Assembly: GCA_015478945.1 (NCBI GenBank)
Contig: JABUQX010028277.1
Coordinates: 1 to 20,000 of the forward strand
Origin: Trachelipus rathkii
Taxonomy: Eukaryota; Arthropoda; Malacostraca; Isopoda; Trachelipodidae
Direction: 5' to 3'
Length of the DNA: 20,000 nt
Below the pieces are notes generated by a model that was not told the DNA's origin, made no database searches, and saw nothing but the letters and a program-made list of their open reading frames with translations. Both the position numbers and the translations under genes were made by a program. The stretch's first letter is position 1. Each line of letters begins with the position of its first letter. Of this stretch, positions 1 through 9,791 are shown in pieces.

Positions 1-2450
1 TCAGAGCACATGGACCGCGACGGACCCCACTATGGTAAATCGTCAATATAAGGGTTCATCCCCTGGCCAGGTGGGCCACAACTCATGCCCATAAAAACCC
101 GCCATTCTCTTCCTATCTGCACTTTATTCTCGCCTCTGCCAAACTCACATTTCTCTCCTTCAGACATTCGTCACACGAACTCAATCCACTTTCTCTTCGG
201 TCTCCAGCCGGTCGGTTCCCAACACACTCACCACCGTACACAATCGCTTAACCAACCTACTATCATTCATCCTTTCCACATGACCAAACCATCTCAAACA
301 TACTTTCATATTTATTCTTCTCATTTACCCCTTTCTTCACACCAACCCACTCTCTAATACGTTCATTCCTCTCTTTACAATTCTTCTCACACCTAGCCAC
401 GCCCCTAAGTTGTCCATCTGAACACATTGAACTTTAGATCATACTTCTTATTCCAGACATTAGTCTCACACCATACAATAACACAGGTAAACAAACATAC
501 CCTCATGTAAGACTAGCACACTCAAGACTTAGTCCTTTGCATTCACCCAACGATTAATTGCACCAGCCACCTTCCTGCCATTCACAACTTTCGTGTGGAG
601 TCTGGCATCGTACGTTCCCTTCTCATCCAACATATACCCTAAATATTAAACTCAGACACTTGTTCTAGCTGCTCACCACCTAACATATTCACACTGAGGA
701 GTGTCCTCACTCACAACCATAACCTTGATCTATTATCCACGTTTACTTTCAAGCCCATCCTCTTTCACACACCTGCCAAATCTCTCTACAATCCTCTCAA
801 ACTCCTTCAGATTCGCCACACAGAACCAATCATCCGCACTTATAATAGGTAGGGCACCTCCACCAACTCCATTCTCCACCATTCTAACACCATTCCTGCC
901 ATCCCCACCTCAAAATTCTTTCATAACCCTCCATATACAAATTGAATACCAAGGATAGACATAACACAACCCTGTCATACTCCGCCTATTATTCCTAAAC
1001 CAATCACCTTGACACCATTTATATTCTCTTACACACGCTTCACTATACTTTTGATATATTTGATCTCCATTCAGAAGCCTACCACCAACACCTTATATCA
1101 CTACACCTGCCATACGCTTCCCTAATTATCTACATACGCCTGTTGCAACTAAAACCTAAATACAATTTTATTTTTTCTTCTCCCCTCATTTTCTCAATCA
1201 TTTGTTTCAATGTAAAGATTGTGATCACACATCCTCTACCACTCCTAAAACGCACCTTTTCTTCACCAATCCAGTCCCTCATTCACTCGACGCACTCGTT
1301 CGACCAAAATACCAGCAAATACCTTCCACTACAACACTCAATAAACTTATCCCTATTAATTTCTACAGATCCCCCTTTTCTCCCTTACCCCTTAAACAAG
1401 GGTACTATTACCGCTCTCCCCCAATCCCTCGGAACTTATACCCTCCATAAACGCTTATTTACACAACTTCCAACTCCAATCAATTCACCATCTCGCCTCC
1501 GCTTCCTTATCATATTCATAGTAATTTCATCAATATACCTGCAGATTTTACCATTCTTCAACTTTCACCCTACCATTAGCTCCTTCCTTACTAATTAACC
1601 GCTCATCCCAAAACCTATTCCTTCTCTGCACCATCAAAACCACCACACATTCACTACACCTCTTCCTTACTGTTAATATTGTGCAGATTTTCGAAGTGTT
1701 CTTTCCACACTCCCCTCACATCCATTTTGTGTTTTATGAGGGTTTTAATTTTTTTTTATTTCTTAACCTAAACTATTTATTATCTTTTCTATTTTGCTAC
1801 TAATAGTTTATTGCTCGTTATTAAAGAATCCTCCTTCCAACTGTTCATTTTACCTCTTGTTTTCTCTAAGTAATAAACTTTTTAGATTCCATTGTACCTA
1901 TATAAAAAAAATTCCAAGCATGTTTTTTGGAATCTTCATATGTTTGATTTTAATATATTGAAACACTTTTATTTTTACCTTTAACCACTTTCATCACCTC
2001 TTCATTCCACCATTCGCTGTTAACATTCTTACTTCCTACTTTAGCACATCCACACACTTCCTTTGCACTACTAACAATTGCTTCCTTCATTTGTCCCCAG
2101 ATTTGTTCAGTATCAACTTGTTCACATTCAACCGTTTTACTAGCGAGCGCTCTTACATACTTATCCTTATTATCTTGCACACTTAACTTCTCACTCTTAA
2201 TTTTACCTACTTCCTTTCGTACCACCTTCCTCTCCATCCAAGCCCCCACTAACTTAATTTTACATAGAACAACATAATGATCCGATAATCCCATTCCTAA
2301 ACCCCTAACTGATTTAACGTTCCAAACACATACTTCAACATCTCCTTCTTACCAACACTATAATCATCACACTTATTCACTCGATACCATTCTCTACCTA
2401 CACCAACTCTAGTATACTTATGGATACTCTTGTGTTTAAAGAAAGTATTA
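1..2450 (-). mobile_element. LINE copy A (non-LTR retrotransposon), 5'-truncated, 3' end cut by window
   Basis: This is one of four copies of the same LINE family. Its sense strand is the minus strand. The stop codon equivalent (TATTGA) is at 43-48 and the 3' UTR runs off the left edge. The 5' end stops near 2450 at a (TA)n tract. Compared with copy B it lacks about 390 bp, including the amino-terminal half of the endonuclease with the GDLNGWIGD motif. The mariner insertion begins about 86 bp further on. The copy at 15590-18400 stops at the same 5' point. Assignment to a LINE clade is open; an RTE- or L2-like family with AP endonuclease is plausible. Confidence 0.85.
43..2440 (-). pseudogene. 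Endonuclease-reverse transcriptase polyprotein of LINE copy A, broken
   Basis: Read on the minus strand, the order is the endonuclease end, a linker, the reverse transcriptase and a carboxy-terminal region. The best preserved part is 1950-2294, which starts MGLSDHYVVLCKIK. SDH is the typical final endonuclease motif, with its catalytic histidine, and an acidic/basic linker ending near NSEWWNEEVMK follows. The start of a KGKGEKGDC-like RT segment lies near 1340-1400. The motif A region (family form FMDFAQAYD) is degraded near 1125-1150. The YADD region near 810-835 keeps both aspartates in sequence but with an added base. Many single-base shifts break the frame. The stretch 1720-1990 matches the family poorly although the mirror copy D matches well. 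No intact product is expected. Confidence 0.8.
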
Positions 2451-2466
2451 CTATATATTATATAAT

Positions 2467-2497
<31 letters not shown>

Positions 2498-2535
2498 TTT
2501 ATATATTATATATAATATAATATATATATATATAT
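2449..2535. repeat. (TA)n tract flanking the mariner insertion
   Basis: An almost pure TA stretch joins the truncated 5' end of LINE copy A to the left terminal repeat of the mariner-type element. Mariner elements insert at TA, so this tract could be the target. Its mirror is at about 15502-15590. Confidence 0.85.
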
Positions 2536-2536
2536 A

Positions 2537-2660
2537 GGGTGATCGTTAATATTGCGAGAAAATTCAGTATGATATTCCTTGCACAAATAGAAGATGATAT
2601 GTGTTAGTAAAAATTACTCACCGAAAACGCCTCTTTATCCAAGATACGAAGGTGATGAAA
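2537..2660 (+). repeat. Left terminal inverted repeat of mariner-type element
   Basis: About 124 bp pair with 4080-4203 in reverse complement with scattered indels. The repeat starts directly after TATATA and ends at GATGAAA. Confidence 0.85.
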
Positions 2661-2869
2661 CTTTTGTGGGACATATCTGATATATTCCATTGCCCGTCCC
2701 GTACTACATCTCAACCTTTAATAATAAGCACAATTATACCGAGGAAAGGTTACGAACCTGTTATTTACTAGTTCCGTATCTCGCTTTCATTAAACATTAT
2801 ACTAGTAAGGGTTCGTAAGTCTGTGTTACAAGTGTTGCTCATCATTTCAATGAATTGACACAAATAGTG

Positions 2870-3960
2870 AAGTGCGATATGATTTTGTTTTAACTGTCGT
2901 ACGACGTAATTCATTAACAGCCATGCGTCTCTATGAGAAATGTACCCTATTGGTGTCATCCCGCATCATTACATGTTTGCCACGTCTCATCACGTTTTAG
3001 AGGAAAGCAGGAAGTTTAAAACTACTTAAATTGGAAACGGGAGACCTGGCACAGTATCAACTCCAGAATGCGAAGAAACAGGTTCTCCAAGTAACTTGAG
3101 GACGCAGTCTACAACAAGTACAGAAGATTTTCTGCAACATACATGTAAGTTATCAACAGTTTTCAGGGTATTGAAAAATCAACTTCTAGTACCCTCATCA
3201 CATCCAACGAGTGCAGAAACTTGTACCAACAGATTTTCCTGCAAGTAGTTTGTGTCGATGGAATGCAACAGAAGCATTGCAGACAATTCTCACCATTAGC
3301 AGAAATGTTGTTCACCTGATGAGAGCAAATATTTTCCAGAGACGCCTAATCGCAACTTCACAACAATCAATATGGGCTGAGAGAGAACCCACATGCAATA
3401 GTTGAAAAAAAGACGCCATCAAACAGTCTGTTCATTGAATGTATTGGGTCGGGAATTGTTATGGCGACCGCATATGCACTCAGGTCCATTCTTTTTTACC
3501 GCGAGGCTTACTGGAGGGACGTTTATCGCAATTTCATTGAACCATGACTTGCCTACACTAATGGAAGACCATTACAATTAAATCGAAAATGTATTTCATG
3601 CACGACCGCGCTCCAGCTCATTCAATTTAGTTGCTCGTAACTATTGGAACAATGTATATCCACGCCGTTGGATAGGTCGAGGAGGTACAGAACCTTTGCC
3701 CTCCGCAGTCTCCAGACCTAAATGCATTGGACTTCTTCTTGTGGGGTCACCACATTTGGTTTATACGGCAACAGTTGAAAGTCCCGAAGATTTAAGGGCT
3801 CGCATAATCGCATCTTGTGACACAATTCGGCACACACACGGTTTATTTGAACGTGTCCGCCAATCAATGCGTCGCAGAATAGAGGTATTGCCGCTGGGGG
3901 TGCTCATTTTCAACATTTGTTATAACCTTAGTGCACCATCGCTTCGTACTATTTCTGTTG
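2870..3960 (+). pseudogene. Mariner-type (DDE) transposase, frameshifted
   Basis: The frames on the plus strand reconnect into a transposase of the insect and crustacean type often annotated with an amino-terminal DUF4817 helix-turn-helix and a DDE domain. Visible pieces are NSLTAMRLYEK (about 2910) and, near 3140-3240, SYQTVFRVLKNQL and YPHHIQRVQKLV. The first catalytic D is near 3318 (TTCACCTGATGAG, family form FTDE, off frame). HDRAPAHS has its D at 3604-3606, and PQSPDLNALDFFLWG has the third D at 3730-3732. The second and third acidic residues are 41 residues apart if indels cancel, the spacing of the DD41D (rosa-like) group. The tail ESPEDLRARIIASCDTIR lies near 3777-3840. Several stops and shifts make it non-functional as written. 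Confidence 0.85.
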
Positions 3961-4079
3961 TATATTTTCTTCTGTGCATAATGTAATGTATTCTTATATT
4001 GATAAATTTTGAAATGAATTTGTTAATTACCTTTCCAAATTTAGGTTACTGTTTATTTGTTATTTAATGTTTAAATAGT

Positions 4080-4203
4080 TTTCATCACCTTGTATCTTGA
4101 AAACGAGGCGCTTTCGGTGAAATGTTTATTGACACATATTAACTTATATTTATGCAAGGAATATCATGCTGAATTTTTCGCCAATATATAATGATTACAC
4201 CCT
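4080..4203 (-). repeat. Right terminal inverted repeat of mariner-type element
   Basis: This is the reverse complement partner of 2537-2660. Its outer end ACACCCTA abuts TTATATATTA, so the element is embedded in TA-rich DNA on this side too. Confidence 0.85.
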
Positions 4204-4204
4204 A

Positions 4205-4275
4205 TTATATATTATAATATAATATATATTATATATATTATATTATATATATATATTAATATATATATAATATAT

Positions 4276-4308
<33 letters not shown>

Positions 4309-4372
4309 ATATTATATATAGAGAGAGAGAGGAGAGCAGAGATGAGAGAGAGAGAGAAAAAAAAATAAAATA
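4205..4372. repeat. (TA)n followed by (GA)n and an A-rich stretch
   Basis: TA repeats run to about 4318. An impure GA repeat follows to about 4357, then a run of A. The mirror is the (CT)n of 13627-13661 plus (TA)n to 13778. No gene is seen. Confidence 0.85.
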
Positions 4373-4377
4373 GTTTT

Positions 4378-4465
4378 TTTCAATTAATCGTCATCGTCCA
4401 TCGGCAAAATTTGCTCTAATCGTCATCGTTCATCGGCAAAAATTCATTTAATCGTCCCATCACTA
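4378..4465 (-). mobile_element. Solo hAT-like terminus with internal subterminal repeats
   Basis: Read on the minus strand it starts TAGTGATGGGACGAT (4451-4465). It then contains a unit of roughly 40 bp twice, each with GATGACGATTA and a CCGATG core. A TAGTGATGGG-like tip followed by repeated short subterminal motifs is typical of hAT transposon ends, but no partner end or transposase is visible nearby. The outer tip abuts TATATA. The mirror copy begins at 13519. It could also be the end of another DNA transposon family. Confidence 0.5.
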
Positions 4466-4482
4466 ATATATATATACTATAT

Positions 4483-4930
4483 TCTGCCTGCCCACCTCAA
4501 TTGGAGGGCCACACTGCTTTCAGGAAGCCGGCCACCGCTCTTGGGCGGTTTCACAGGTCGAGAAGGAAAGAATATAGAGAAGTCCGGCACAGGGGCGCGA
4601 AGAAGCGGTGACACCCAGATGAGGTGCCTCCATGTGTCCTGGGGATGTGACATCTGGTTGTAGAAGCGGGATTCTTAGTTTGAATCTATCTTTATATTGT
4701 AAGAGTTTTGGCTGGTTGCTGATCTGCTCCGGGCCGAGGTCGAATTTGGCCTCTTCGGACAGTGTATTCTTCCATAGGGGAAAATTTTGGGTGAGTTAGT
4801 AAATTGTTATTGGGCGCGGTTTTGTAGGTACGTGTTTGTTAGGTGTGTATGGATATGTGTTAGCCATGACCTATTGGGAGGGGAGGGAATTAATGTTTAG
4901 ATGTTTTTATAAGAATTTAGCTGGTGAGCG
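4483..4930 (-). other. CG-rich block resembling a LINE 3' coding end (fragment)
   Basis: This block is less AT-rich than its surroundings and is the mirror of 13025-13500. On the minus strand, and more cleanly in the mirror copy, one frame reads CHISQDTMEHLLLGCTA. That recalls the C-x-C-x(8)-H-x(4)-C zinc motif at the carboxy end of many LINE polyproteins, although the first cysteine is not seen. The upstream half (about 4690-4930) is poorly conserved in frame. It may instead be a piece of an unidentified element. No complete gene is present. Confidence 0.35.
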
Positions 4931-4937
4931 AGGAGGG

Positions 4938-5066
4938 GGATTTATTTATATATATACAGTACTATATATATATATATATATATATACTATATATATTATA
5001 TATTTATTTATATAATATTATATATATCTTATATAGTATTATTATATATATATATATTAATATATA
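4938..5066. repeat. (TA)n tract at the 5' border of LINE copy B
   Basis: An impure TA repeat separates the CG-rich block from the start of LINE copy B. Its mirror is at 12882-13010. Confidence 0.85.
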
Positions 5067-5159
5067 TGAAGTGACCTAGTGGTAATGAATGAGTACCTGT
5101 GGTATGAAGCTATTTGGTACACACTTTGATTGTGTGACCTAGAAATATCCTAATTGGTT

Positions 5160-7923
5160 AAATTTAAGTTTGAAAGGTTCAAGGTATGTGTGGTTTGTAG
5201 GGACGTATGGTCCATCTGAGGGGAAACGTTGAAGAGGTACGATTATTTTTGGGATACTCTGAATTGATGTTTTGGATGGGAGTGAGTAGGAGCTTCAGAT
5301 GATAGTTTTGGGGACCTGAATGGTTGGATAGGTGATCAAAAAGGGATTGGATATAAGGTGGTTGTGGGGTGGCGGGAGAAAATGACAATGGTAGGAAGTG
5401 GATTGATTTTCTGTGAAGAGAGAGGTTTGTGTGGTAAGTAATACTTTCTTTTAAACACAGAGTATCATAAGTATACTTAGAAGTTGCTTGTTAGTGTAGA
5501 AGATGGTATCGAGTGAAACAGTATGATTGAATTTAGTGTTGGTGAAAGAAGGGAATGTTGAAGATTGTGTTGGGATGTGTAAATTCAGATGTTAGGAGTG
5601 TTTAGGAAGGATTATCGGATCATTCATGTTGTTCCTTGGTAAAATTAGTTAGTGGGGCTTGGAGGAGAGGAGGCTTTGATACGAAAGGAAGTAGTAATTA
5701 AGAGTGAGAAAGCTTAAGTGTGCAGTAATAAGGATAACGTATAGTAAAGAGCGCTCGCTTAAGTAAAACGGTCTGGAATCGTGAACATTGATACTGAGCC
5801 AAATCTGGGGGCAAATGAAGGACAGCAATTGTTAGTAGTGCAGAAGGAAGTGTGTGGATGTGCTAAAGTAGAGAGTAAGAATGTTAACAGCGAGTGGTAG
5901 AATGAAGAGGTGATGAAAGCGGTAAAGGTAAAAAAGAAGCGTGGTTGAATTTACTAAAAGCAAATGATGAAGATTAACAAAAGAAAGTGCTTGGAATTAT
6001 TAAGGAAAAAAAGAAATACTAAAAGGTGTATAAGTGTAGGAGAAAACAAAGAGGTAATGAACAGTTTCGGAAGGAGGATGAATGAGGACATACAAGGAAT
6101 TAGGAAGCTCTTTCTGGAAGGAAGCGGCGAAAGGTTAAGATGAGAATAAGGGGAATCTACTTAGAAATATGAATAGTGATGGTGCTTTTGTAACTGATGA
6201 AATGGATGTAGGGGAGTGTGGAAGAACACTTCGAAAAAATCTGCACAATATTAACAGTAATTGATGAGGTGTTAGTGAATTGTTGTGCGGTTATTGGATA
6301 GGTTGCAAGAAGGAAATAGGTATTTTGGGGATGAGGTTATTAAGTAAGGAGGAGGTAATGTAGAGTGAGAAAGTTGAAGATTGTTAAATCTGCAGGTATA
6401 GATGAACATTACTAGTGAATATGATCAAGAACGGAGGCGAGAGGTGATTGATTGGATGAATTGGATTCTGGAAGTTGATTGTAATAAAGGCGTTTTATGA
6501 GGGTATAGTTTCCAAGGGATTGGAGGAGAGCAGTAATAGTACCCTTGTTTAAGGGTAAGGGAGAAAAGGGGACACTGTAGAAATTAAGGGGAATAAGGTT
6601 ATTGAGTATTGTAGTAGGGAGGTATATGCTGGTATTTTGCGTCCGACAAGAGTGCGTGCGTAGTGATGAGGGACAGATTGATTTGAAGAACAAGGTGGTT
6701 AGGAGTGGATAGAGGATGTGTGGATCAAATTCTTACACATTGAAACAAATTGATTGAGAAAAAATGAGGGAGAAGAAGAATAAATTGTACTTTAGGTTTT
6801 TATGGATTTTGCACAGGCGTATGATAAGAGTTTAACTAGGGAAGCGATATATGCAGGTGTTAGTGATATATGGATGTTGGTGGTGGCTTTGAGGAATCAA
6901 AGTAAGTGTATGACGATAGTGCAAGCGTGTGAATAAGAATAAATGTGTCAATGGTGTTGGTTTGGATTTACTGCGGAAGTAGACCGGTTGTGTTATAGTC
7001 TCCGTTGGTTATTCAACATTTGTAATGGATGGGGTTATGAAGATTTGAGGTGGGATGGCAGGAAATGGTGTTAGAATGCGTGGAGAATGGAGTTGAGTGA
7101 AGGGTGCCCACCTATTATCTGCGGATGATTTGGTTCTGTGTTGGCAGAATCTGAAGAGAGTTCTGAGAGGAATATGATAGGAGATTTGTCAGGGTTGTGG
7201 AAAGGAGGGAGCTTGAAAGTAACGTGGATTAAGAAGTAAGGTATGGTTGTTGGTGAGGACCACTCCTCAGTGTGAAGTTATGTTAGATGCTGAGCAGCTG
7301 GACCAAGTGTCTGAGTTTAAATATTAGGGTATATGTTGGATGGGAAGGGAACGGACGATGCAGAGCGTAGTAGGAAAGTTGTGAAATGGCAGGAAGGGGC
7401 TGGCTGCAATTAAAATCGTTGGTGAAGGCAAAGGGACTAAGTCTTGAGTGTGCTAGGTCTTACATGAGGGGTATGTTGTTAACTGTGTTTTGTATGTAGT
7501 GAGACTATGGTCCTGAAATAAGAAGTATAGATCATAAAGTTCAATGTGTCAGATGGAATCTTAGGGGTGTGCTAGGTGTGAAAGAATTGATAAAGAGAGG
7601 ATTGAACAGTTAATATAGAGAGTGGTGTGGTGTGGAAGAAAAGGGTAAATGAGAGAATAAATGAGTTAAGTGAGATGGTTTGGTCTGTGGAAAGGATGAA
7701 TGATAGTAGGTTGGTAGCGGGATGTATAGTGGTGAGTTGTGTGGGAAAACGACCGGCTGGGAGACCGAAAGAGAAAGTGGATTGAGTGGGTGAACGAATG
7801 GTCTGAAGGAGAGAATTGAGTTTGGCAGAGGCCGAGAATTAAGGATGCATGATAGGAGAGAATGCGGGGTATTTGTGGGCTGGTTGTGGCCCACCTGGGC
7901 CAGGGGATGAACCCTTACATTGA
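5160..7923 (+). pseudogene. Endonuclease-reverse transcriptase polyprotein of LINE copy B, broken
   Basis: The first part is the AP-type endonuclease. GDLNGWIGD reads openly at 5311-5337 (its D and N are the usual metal and phosphate contacts), and a degraded SDH motif lies near 5611-5633. The linker with WGQMK- and EVMKAVK-like segments follows at about 5750-5950. The RT begins near 6530 with YKGKGEKGD in good order (about 6544-6575). Motif A, MDFAQAYD, is intact at 6802-6825. The YADD region at 7116-7140 has one added base. The conserved tail GRPKEK, LSLAEAE and CGPPGPGDEP ends at the TGA of 7921-7923. Stops and single-base shifts occur throughout, so the gene is dead as written, although many breaks may be sequencing errors. 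Confidence 0.85.
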
Positions 7924-8155
7924 CGATTTACCATAGTGAGGGTCCGTCGCGGTCCCATGATGCTCTAGGGTGGATTTTCTGTCTGTGACGAGCTCTCACT
8001 AATTAATGGTACAGAGGGGGCGGTAAGGCTGGGCTTTTCTTTCAGACGTTTGTCATGTTCTCCTACTGTTTTCTTTTCCGATATGCTTGTACAGCACCGT
8101 TTACCCCAATCTGTGGCAAAGAGGAAGGTGGAAGAAAGAAGGAAAGGTAAATTAT
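7924..8155 (+). other. 3' untranslated region and tail of LINE copy B
   Basis: This segment is shared by all copies where visible. A GGTCCGTCGCGGTCC segment (7940-7955) is followed by GATGCTCTAGGGTGGA and TCTGTCTGTGACGAG, then TGCTTGTACAGCACC, a short hairpin, a GAAGAAAGAAGG stretch and TA repeats. Conservation across copies beyond the stop suggests the part recognised by the reverse transcriptase during target-primed integration (inference). Confidence 0.65.
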
Positions 8156-8165
8156 ATATATATAT

Positions 8166-8849
8166 ATTAAATATACGTACAGGTATTAATGTAAACACCC
8201 CAAAAAGGAACAGGCTCTCGCCAGATACTACTGAAAGCTTAATGTTTTTGCATCACAATTTGAGAATTTTTGAATTTGAGTATTGAATGATATACATCTT
8301 TATCTTAAAGGAGAATATTATTATTATTATGTCATCTTTGAATAATAGCGTTGTTTTATTTTATCTTTTCAGCTGATTAATTGAGGTCTCTTCTTTCATT
8401 ATTTTCATTCTTTTATGTTGTAGCTAGTTAAAGATCTTCTTGTAAATTTGTAATCATGTTAAAACATAAAAAGCTAGTAGCTAAACTTGTTAATACTTAC
8501 TGGAAAATGGAAATGGAATATTTTTTGAAACAACAGACATAAAAAAAGTTACCTAATATTATATTTGCGTTTATTATTCCTTAAAGGTACTATTTTAATT
8601 TATAAAATAAATATATTTGGGCACAACCAAATATGAAATAAATGACTAAGTATTGGTTGTACAGGAATTGCAATCCTGAGTTGCCTAGCAGTACAACATA
8701 TGTTCTTATGCTTATTACTGTGTATTTTTAATTGAAACCTTTAAAAATTTTGTAAAAGTTATTTTATTTCGGGTAAACCCTTTCACAAAAAAAAAATTAA
8801 GGCGGAAGTATCCGGTATCGGCCTATTTTCTGGTATCGGTACATCCCTA
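8166..8849 (+). mobile_element. 3' end of a hAT transposon (5'-truncated)
   Basis: The piece contains the last codons of a hAT transposase, about 560 bp of AT-rich untranslated sequence, and a terminal repeat. Read on the minus strand from the outer end, the repeat is TAGGGATGTACCGATACCAG (8830-8849), followed by CCGATACC-type subterminal repeats. The other end of the element is missing: no TAGGGATG tip occurs near 8166, where the piece joins the tail of LINE copy B through TA repeats. The outer tip abuts the (TA)n at the palindrome axis. Confidence 0.78.
8180..8286 (+). pseudogene. hAT transposase carboxy terminus (hATC dimerisation tail), remnant
   Basis: The frame reads NTPKRNRLSPDTTESLMFLHHNL and continues to a stop at 8284-8286. 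The pattern KRNRLSP followed about eight residues later by a FLHHNL-like block is the typical end of hAT-family transposases, where the last helices make the dimer (hATC domain). Only about 35 codons survive. The rest of the domain and the catalytic RNase H fold are absent upstream, where LINE sequence begins. The mirror copy at 9657-9765 keeps the first part but shifts frame inside the FLHHNL block. Confidence 0.78.
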
Positions 8850-8994
8850 TAATATTATATAATATATAAATATATATATATATATATAATATATATATAT
8901 ATATAATAATAATTATATGATATATATTATATTATATATATGATATATATATTATATATATCATTATATATATATATATATTATATTATATATA

Positions 8995-9035
<41 letters not shown>

Positions 9036-9095
9036 TATATATATATTATATATATATATTTATAGTATATATATATGTAATACATGCTAGATGTA

Positions 9096-9133
<38 letters not shown>
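8850..9133. repeat. (TA)n tract at the axis of the inverted repeat
   Basis: About 280 bp of nearly pure TA dinucleotides, self-complementary, lie between two facing hAT termini. The centre of the giant inverted repeat (near 8990) falls here. Such a tract can form a hairpin and is both a likely fold-back point and a difficult region to assemble. Confidence 0.9.
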
Positions 9134-9136
<3 letters not shown>

Positions 9137-9770
9137 GGATGTACCGATACCAGAAAATAGGCCGATACCGATACTCTATTTTTTTAGGTACCGATACCGA
9201 TACTTTAATTAATATAATAAATACACAGTAATAAGATAGAACATATGTGTAACTGCTAGGAACTTCAGGATTGCAATTCCTGTACAACCAAATACCTGTA
9301 GTCATTTATTTCATATTTGGTTGTGCCCAATATATTTATTTCATAAATATTAAAAGTACCTTTAGATAATAAACGCAAATATACATTATTAGTAAACTTT
9401 TAGCATGTGTTATTCAAAAAATATTCCATTTCCTTTTCCAGTAAGTATTAACAAAGTTTAGCTCTAGCTTTTATGTTTTAACATGATTACAATTTACAAG
9501 AAGATTCTTTAACTAGCTACAACATAAAGAATGAAAATAATGAAAGAAGAGACCTCAATTAATCAGCTGAAAAGATAAAATAAAACAACGCTATTATTCA
9601 AAGATGACATAATAATAATAATATTCTCCTTTAGATAAAGATGATTATATCCATTTCAAATACTCAAATTCAAAATTCTCAAATTGTGATGCAAAAAACA
9701 TTAAGCTTTCAGTAGTATCTGGCGAGAGCCTGTTCCTTTTTGGGGTGTTTACATTAATGGTGTACGTATA
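9134..9770 (-). mobile_element. 3' end of a hAT transposon, mirror copy
   Basis: The terminal repeat TAGGGATGTACCGATACCAG (9134-9153) faces the axis. It is followed by two further ACCGATACCGATAC-type motifs (to about 9205), the same AT-rich untranslated stretch as on the left, and the transposase tail at the far end. It is slightly shorter than its partner through scattered deletions. Confidence 0.78.
9657..9765 (-). pseudogene. hAT transposase carboxy terminus, mirror copy, frameshifted
   Basis: On the minus strand the frame reads NTPKRNRLSPDTTESLMF and then shifts, because the run of T before GCATCACAATTTG differs in length. The FLHHNL block and the original stop are therefore lost from this frame. 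As in the partner, the upstream transposase is missing and TA repeats plus the LINE tail follow. Confidence 0.72.
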
Positions 9771-9791
9771 TATATATATATATATATATAT
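9771..9791. repeat. (TA)n tail between hAT fragment and LINE copy C
   Basis: A short TA run lies directly beyond the TTTC-rich (GAAA on the minus strand) tail of LINE copy C. Confidence 0.75.

Larger units (their letters stand above)
2536..4204 (+). mobile_element. Tc1/mariner-superfamily element with ~124-bp terminal inverted repeats
   Basis: The ends pair as inverted repeats: 2537-2660 begins with AGGGTGATCGTTAATATTGC, and 4080-4203 read backwards begins TAGGGTGTAATCATTATAT. Both continue through a shared stretch containing AAAATTCAG, TGATATTCCTTGC and a CCGAAA-GCCTC motif to GATGAAA. The element sits between (TA)n tracts, consistent with TA target duplication, although the duplication cannot be distinguished inside the repeat. 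The length of about 1.67 kb fits a single transposase gene. A frameshifted transposase lies inside in the same orientation. A mirror copy is at 13779-15501. Confidence 0.88.
5067..8155 (+). mobile_element. LINE copy B, the longest plus-strand copy of the family
   Basis: The copy begins after the (TA)n tract with a stretch also found in copy C (GTGACCT...CCTGTGGTATGAAG). It runs through endonuclease and reverse transcriptase to a stop at 7921-7923, and ends with a 3' UTR, a degraded hairpin (8104-8117), a GAAA-rich stretch and TA repeats near 8150. It is about 390 bp longer at the 5' end than copies A and D. Its true 5' end may still be missing because the endonuclease start is not clear. It is the mirror partner of copy C. 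Confidence 0.85.
1..8849. repeat. Left arm of a ~9-kb imperfect inverted repeat
   Basis: This arm reappears as its reverse complement in the right half of the window. Matched landmarks are the hAT terminus (8841-8849 with 9134-9142), a conserved hAT coding tail (8215-8240 with 9705-9730), the LINE 3' UTR (near 7944 with near 9992), the CG-rich block (4490 with 13500) and the mariner ends (2537 with 15501; 4204 with 13779). Coordinate sums of these pairs stay between about 17,940 and 18,220, so the order is collinear. Most differences are one-base indels. Some patches differ by substitution. Whether the repeat is genomic or an assembly product cannot be decided here. Confidence 0.9.

Noticed and set aside
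85..1598. Plus-strand open frames rich in Ser, Pro, Thr and His
   Set aside because: They are antisense to LINE copy A. The conserved motifs (SDHYVV, EVMK, YADD) are on the minus strand. The same type recurs antisense to copies B, C and D.
2768..2959. Minus-strand frame of 63 codons inside the left mariner copy
   Set aside because: The transposase reads on the plus strand here (NSLTAMRLYEK). The minus-strand frame is its shadow and resembles no known protein.
9087..9305. Frames with repeated YIYI residues
   Set aside because: They are translations of (TA)n tracts fused to hAT end sequence, not genes. The same applies to the tails of frames near 8160, 13500, 15540 and 18410.
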